DNA from: Rhyacophila brunnea
Lineage: Eukaryota > Arthropoda > Insecta > Trichoptera > Rhyacophilidae
Length of the DNA stretch: 64,000 nt
Reading direction: 5' to 3'
NCBI GenBank assembly: GCA_022495005.1
Contig: JAGYXB010000018.1
Location: forward strand, 248,001 to 312,000
Shown here: piece after piece, positions 59,605-64,000 of the stretch
Layout: each line of letters begins with the position of its first letter
How positions within the stretch are numbered: position 1 is the first letter of the stretch
Notes under the pieces: generated by a model
Seen by the model: the letters and a program-made list of their open reading frames with translations, nothing else
Databases searched by the model: none
Told to the model about the DNA's origin: nothing
Position numbers and translations under genes: made by a program

Positions 59605-61475
59605 CTAGCTGACCCGGCAAACGTTGTTCTGCCATATAAATTATTTCTAGTGAATATTTTGGTTGTTAAATAAAAAATAACGAATGTATCGTAAGTGTGT
59701 GGGGATGGTATCTATGACAGAAAGAGGAATAGAGCGCTGTAGACGATGACCGCCGATAAAAACAAAAAAACATCAACCATTCATTTTCTCAATTCAAAAT
59801 GACTAATGATGTTCATAATGAATGAATTACCTTTGACAGGATCTCGTTGTTTAACGTTTATGCAATATCCGTCTTGTCCCTTCCAGAAAATTAGCAGATA
59901 TTGGAGAGCGTCGTATGAACGGTGTGTGTCAGCGATGAACTCCAGATTATTGTTTCTTCTTCGAATCACGATTTCTCGCGTCGATGAGCGGTCGCCAACC
60001 ATGATTCCAGCAATGTCGTCAACAACAGGTGCATAGAATCGACGCACGTGCTCTCCAGCTGGTGTTTTATCAGGATTGATGACAATAGCGTGATTGTCAC
60101 TTTGCAATTCGTGCATGTGTGCTTTGAAGAATTACAATAATTCATTGTGCTCATTCAACAGGGCGTCCAGTTCGCCGACGATGCGCCTGGAAATAGGCGA
60201 ATTGAGTCCATTGTAGCTGCAACGTGCATCCACATGATTGATATCCTCACCGCCCATGAAGTAGATTTGTAAAAATTTATGTGGTTCGTTTGGCATTGGC
60301 AGCAATGAGCCTACTTTGTGGTATACTTGGCCTTTGATTTTGAACGTAGAATGGAATTGTTGACCATTTGCCGCAGTATTGTGAACTCTTTCTGTTGCTC
60401 CGGACGAAGTCATTTGCAAGCATGAATTGAATGTGCGAATGGACTTCAGGAACAGGTTTGAATCTTGAACCGTGCCAATGAGCAAGCTGTTCAATGGTTC
60501 TGGTGGTATCTCAATTTCTGGTAGTTGCACTTTTCCTGATGCGCAACACATCCCGGCTGACTCATGTTTGAACTTGAGCGCATGACAACGGGGACATTCT
60601 TTGTCCATAGTACCAATCAGCACTTTCGGATGAGCGGAATATTCAATATCTGGCTCGTACTCGAATGCGAGACGAAGGAATGAAGCGGATGTAAATGTTC
60701 TATGTACCTGTTGGCGTTGTCGGTTATTTGCTCTGCGTGTGTTAACCACGAACCGGCGCGCTTGGCTCCGTTCCAATTGTCGTTGTTGATTTCGTTCAGT
60801 TCGTGCCTCTTGTGATTGGGATGCACGCAATTGCGACATGCTTACACGCACGTTTTTGTTATCTTGTTGGATTTGTTCGTATGTTCTTTCTGCTCTACTA
60901 TTTCGCATGTCTGTTGCTTTATTCGTTCGACGGCCCAAATGGCCTCCCTTGCGTCTTGCTGGCATTGTGTACTGTAATACACGCACATACAAATAGATAA
61001 ATTAAAATAAATCGTACAAAATTTTGCACGCACTGCGTTGTGATATGCCGAATGAAATGTCAAAATGACGCGACGCATCTCTTGAATTCTTCTCGGACGT
61101 AGCGCCATCTGTCATTCAACAACATAAATAATTTCGTTCTGTTTGAAATACGAACGACGGTTAAATTTGTTCATACAAAAATAATAAAATCGCGATTAAA
61201 AAATGAGAGGGTGGGGGTAGGAGGGTGAAAATTTGGGGTTATAGGTATTTTTTTATGTCAAATAATAAAAAAAATACAAAAAAAAATTGTCAAAAAAATA
61301 AAAGAAAATTTTTCTGGATAGAGATACCCTAATCATCTAGCGGTATGAAATATACTTGTTGACCTATTCTCATACCTAACAAATATACATAAAAAAATTC
61401 ATAAAAATCGGTCGAGCCATTTCGGAGGAGTTCGACCACAAACATCGTGACACGAGATTTTTATATATATAGAGA
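59605..61475 (-). mobile_element. Helitron with both termini, internally deleted (1,871 bp)
   Basis: On the minus strand it starts at 61475 with TCTCTATATATATAA after an A and ends at 59605 with gccgggtcagCTAG before a T. That matches Helitron rules: 5' TC, 3' CTRR, insertion between A and T, no target duplication. The coding part retains only the N-terminal region of the Rep/helicase protein. The 3' 200 bp after it are non-coding. Because the ends are intact, it could be mobilised by an autonomous relative elsewhere in the genome (inference). Confidence 0.85.
59781..60992 (-). pseudogene. Helitron Rep/helicase N-terminal fragment, one nonsense codon
   Basis: The frame starts at 60992, but the likely start is MPARRKGGHLGRR at about 60962. 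It is Arg/Gln-rich, then carries a CPRCHALKF motif with the Cys spacing of Helitron N-terminal zinc-like regions. A TAA at 60132-60134 interrupts it, and it continues in the same frame to 59781 with VRRFYAPVVDDIAGIMVG and THRSYDALQYLLIFWKGQ, both recognisable Helitron hallmarks. It then runs out before the HUH nuclease and helicase motifs. A donor-like caaag|gtaatt at about 59831 marks where the next exon or deletion joint may have been. No active replicase is possible. Confidence 0.85.
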
Positions 61476-64000
61476 TTACCTTTAGGTTTATATTTTTAGT
61501 GTTATCAGTAAAGTTACATTAGTAATATTGTTATTATTTAGATCTTCATAATCGTTTTCTTGTCGACATATTTTGCTATCGTTCATATCAGTGACGAGGT
61601 CCGTGAAGATACCTTAATAATTTTGCATATGATTGAGGATTGAACTAGTTTAGCAATGGTACTGTTCAACAATACTAATCGTAGGCATGTTAACATAACA
61701 TCATTACTTACATTTATTTATACTTGAGATTTGAATGGAATTTAATATAATAAACCTAAAAGCTTAATTGAGAAAGGTTTAATTTTATCTAATAAACTTT
61801 GACAAAATCATATAATAATACTTATCTATCTAGTCTTTGCTAATTTGATTCGATATCACTAAAGATGAATTAATCTTTATCAGGATTTTACGCCCAAATC
61901 TAAGGCACCAAAATGTTTGAACATTTTTTCAGTTCGCTATCTTTTTACTCATTCATATATTTTTTTTATAAAATTCAGTTGAATTCCAAGTATGCATAAA
62001 ACAACGTAAGTTTACCATATTGCTGCTACCTCATGTTTGTTAAATGGTACGCATGTGAATAAATTCCTGTATCTACATACCTGCCTATAGATACCTATGT
62101 AGCCGAAGTGAATTCAGAATAAGTTTATGTAGTAAAAATAATATATATGTACGTTTCTCAGTCATATCACAAACTTAAGACCTCGAACAGCAAATATAAT
62201 ATTATATTGATGAAATAATTTCTAACAAAATTTTCCGGAAATCAAAGATGAGATAGAATGTATTCGGGTGTCTGTGTACAATAATAAAATAACGATCCCC
62301 ACTACCCAGGGACTATCAAAAAACCAATATTTTTTTTCAATACTAACGTATCGATTTGAAACATCGACATTGATTTTAAAAGAGTTTCAAAACTTAGCAG
62401 TAAATAATATAATATAGTATTATGAGATGCATGTTGTATATAAATAGTTATCAGAAATCAAAAACTTACTACTTAAAACTGTAAATACTTTAAAGTAGAG
62501 ATGGGAAGACGCATTGCATAAAGAACAGATCATCGATATATAAATAAATAGCAGTACCCAAGAACGTGTACGGACCATTCTCCTTAGCCGATTTTTTTTA
62601 ACTATGTCCACTAAAAGAAGACTATAAATATGCTTCTACAGACTGGAGGTTGTATTAACAGAATTTTTTTACGATAAAAAGATGTTAGCCACTTGTTAAA
62701 CTTGTCCATATTCTGGTCGAAAAATACATTTAAAAAAGGATTTGAATCCGGAACCCACAATTTTTTCAATTTAGAACATGCAATTTTAAATAATAGCCAA
62801 TTTTCAATACCCAAATCACCGTATAGATAACTCATTAAAATAACTAATATATTTAACTTTTTAAATATCAAATGACATGTATTTATCTATATAATCATTT
62901 TCTGACTTATTTATTAAGAATGGTTGAAAAGTATTCAACTGTTTTTAAATATTAATTTTTGCATATACGTAATGCGTGTTTATAAGTTTTGATTGTCGTA
63001 TTATAAAAGTTAAAAATATTTTTATAATGTAATATTTTGATGAATTGTTGTCATGGTGAAAGTTTCTCGTGATAAATTAGGAGCGGTGAAGCGACTATAG
63101 TGAAAAGTACGTGAATCACCCGACAGATATTGAAAAAATATAAACGGTGATCTAAAGCCCACTGATTTAATAAATATAGGTACGTGGCAATGGAAGACTA
63201 AGGACAAAAAAGTGGAGATGGCAAGAAAATGTTTTCATTTAGCAGTATATTGAGAGTAGAAAACATGATTATGATATCACAAGTATTAATTATTCTTTCA
63301 CACAATCAACGGTATTCGTTTTTAGTTAATTAGTATTTTGTAAATTGTATATAATATGTACGTGAATTCAAAGAAATATACTTTAATTTGACATTTAAAA
63401 CTGATGACGATGTGTCAATGTCGAGTGATATATATATTTCTAACATGACACCTGTGTTAATGCGTTAAAGCGGGTACTTATCTATTTTTTCCTGTTCAAA
63501 TTACACGATTAGTTTCCCGACATGGCGGACTAAATGATTGATTGCCGCTAATTTTCTTTTTTGTGTCCTATCGATCTGTGAGTGTAGCGTAAAACCAGTG
63601 CTTGAGCCTGTCACGAAGCAGGGTATTTTACCAGATTACAAATTTTCGTGGGGTTTGATTAGGTTTCGTATTAAAGTTTTATACTATGGCAACATTAATT
63701 AAAACTTCTAATGCCTGCTTTAAAAATAAATATAGTGTTATATTCTGTGTGACAACTAAAATTTTTTTATTTTAATAACCCTTTTGAATACCATTTTGAA
63801 ATGTATCAATAATCAACCAATCAAGTTTGATTTCAGATAAAAGATGGTGGAACAATATAATATCTGACTGCCCATGTCAAAGACTACAAAGGAAGTGAGG
63901 CCAGTTGCTTTCAATAGACAATATAAATATTGGTTTGGTATTGCAACTCAAATAAGGAATAACCGCTCCCCAACTTACAACAGTTTATTGAAATATTTTA
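61476..64000. other. AT-rich right edge, one degraded SINE-like patch
   Basis: 62600-62770 on the minus strand keeps the order of SINE family G (ggatttgaatccgga B-box-like, then 'ttagccacttgttaa', 'ggaggttgtattaacag') but is heavily decayed. 63470-63620 is slightly GC-richer with no open frame. Nothing else is supported. Confidence 0.45.

Overview
The window looks like insect nuclear DNA, most likely lepidopteran. It is very AT-rich. It has short GC-rich exons separated by kilobase introns with consensus GT/AG borders. Its repeat mix is typical of moths and butterflies: Helitrons starting TCTCTATATA, (GTCT)n-bearing non-autonomous Helitron-like elements, tRNA-like SINEs, an RTE LINE ending in (TGA)n, and TIR-type MITEs. 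The species cannot be named from the sequence, and the order is an inference.

Left part (1 to about 15.8 kb, minus strand): the 5' half of one host gene for a secreted or cell-surface leucine-rich-repeat protein. The first coding exon (15373-15818), a second exon (13742-13964) and a third (6015-6151) join in consistent reading frames to give about 235 residues. The gene must continue past the left edge. Its introns are full of mobile-element relics.

Middle (16-37 kb): no convincing host gene. It holds SINE copies, an RTE tail, fold-back elements, and two Helitron-like elements (26874-27748 and 33764-35132) that carry 4 and about 8 copies of a minisatellite of roughly 108-132 bp. The longer array produces a misleading 211-codon open frame.

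37.2-42.5 kb (plus strand): the most unusual locus. An intact 567-codon frame encodes three tandem macrodomains of the OARD1/TARG1 type (ADP-ribose hydrolase family), with an in-frame N-terminal extension reachable across a 53-nt possible intron or a frameshift. The third macrodomain is cut off exactly where a decayed RTE-type LINE begins (endonuclease plus reverse transcriptase, several frameshifts and stops). The missing macrodomain tail does not reappear beyond the LINE, so this is either a chimeric retroelement or a rearranged insertion junction.

Right part (42.5-64 kb): gene-poor. It contains a TTAA-flanked MITE family (third copy at 7.7 kb), another fold-back element, SINE copies, LINE remnants and a Helitron (59605-61475, minus strand) with both termini. 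That Helitron keeps only the N-terminal part of its replication protein, broken by one nonsense codon. Large stretches of 46.8-52.8, 57.3-59.1 and 61.5-64 kb show nothing I can assign.
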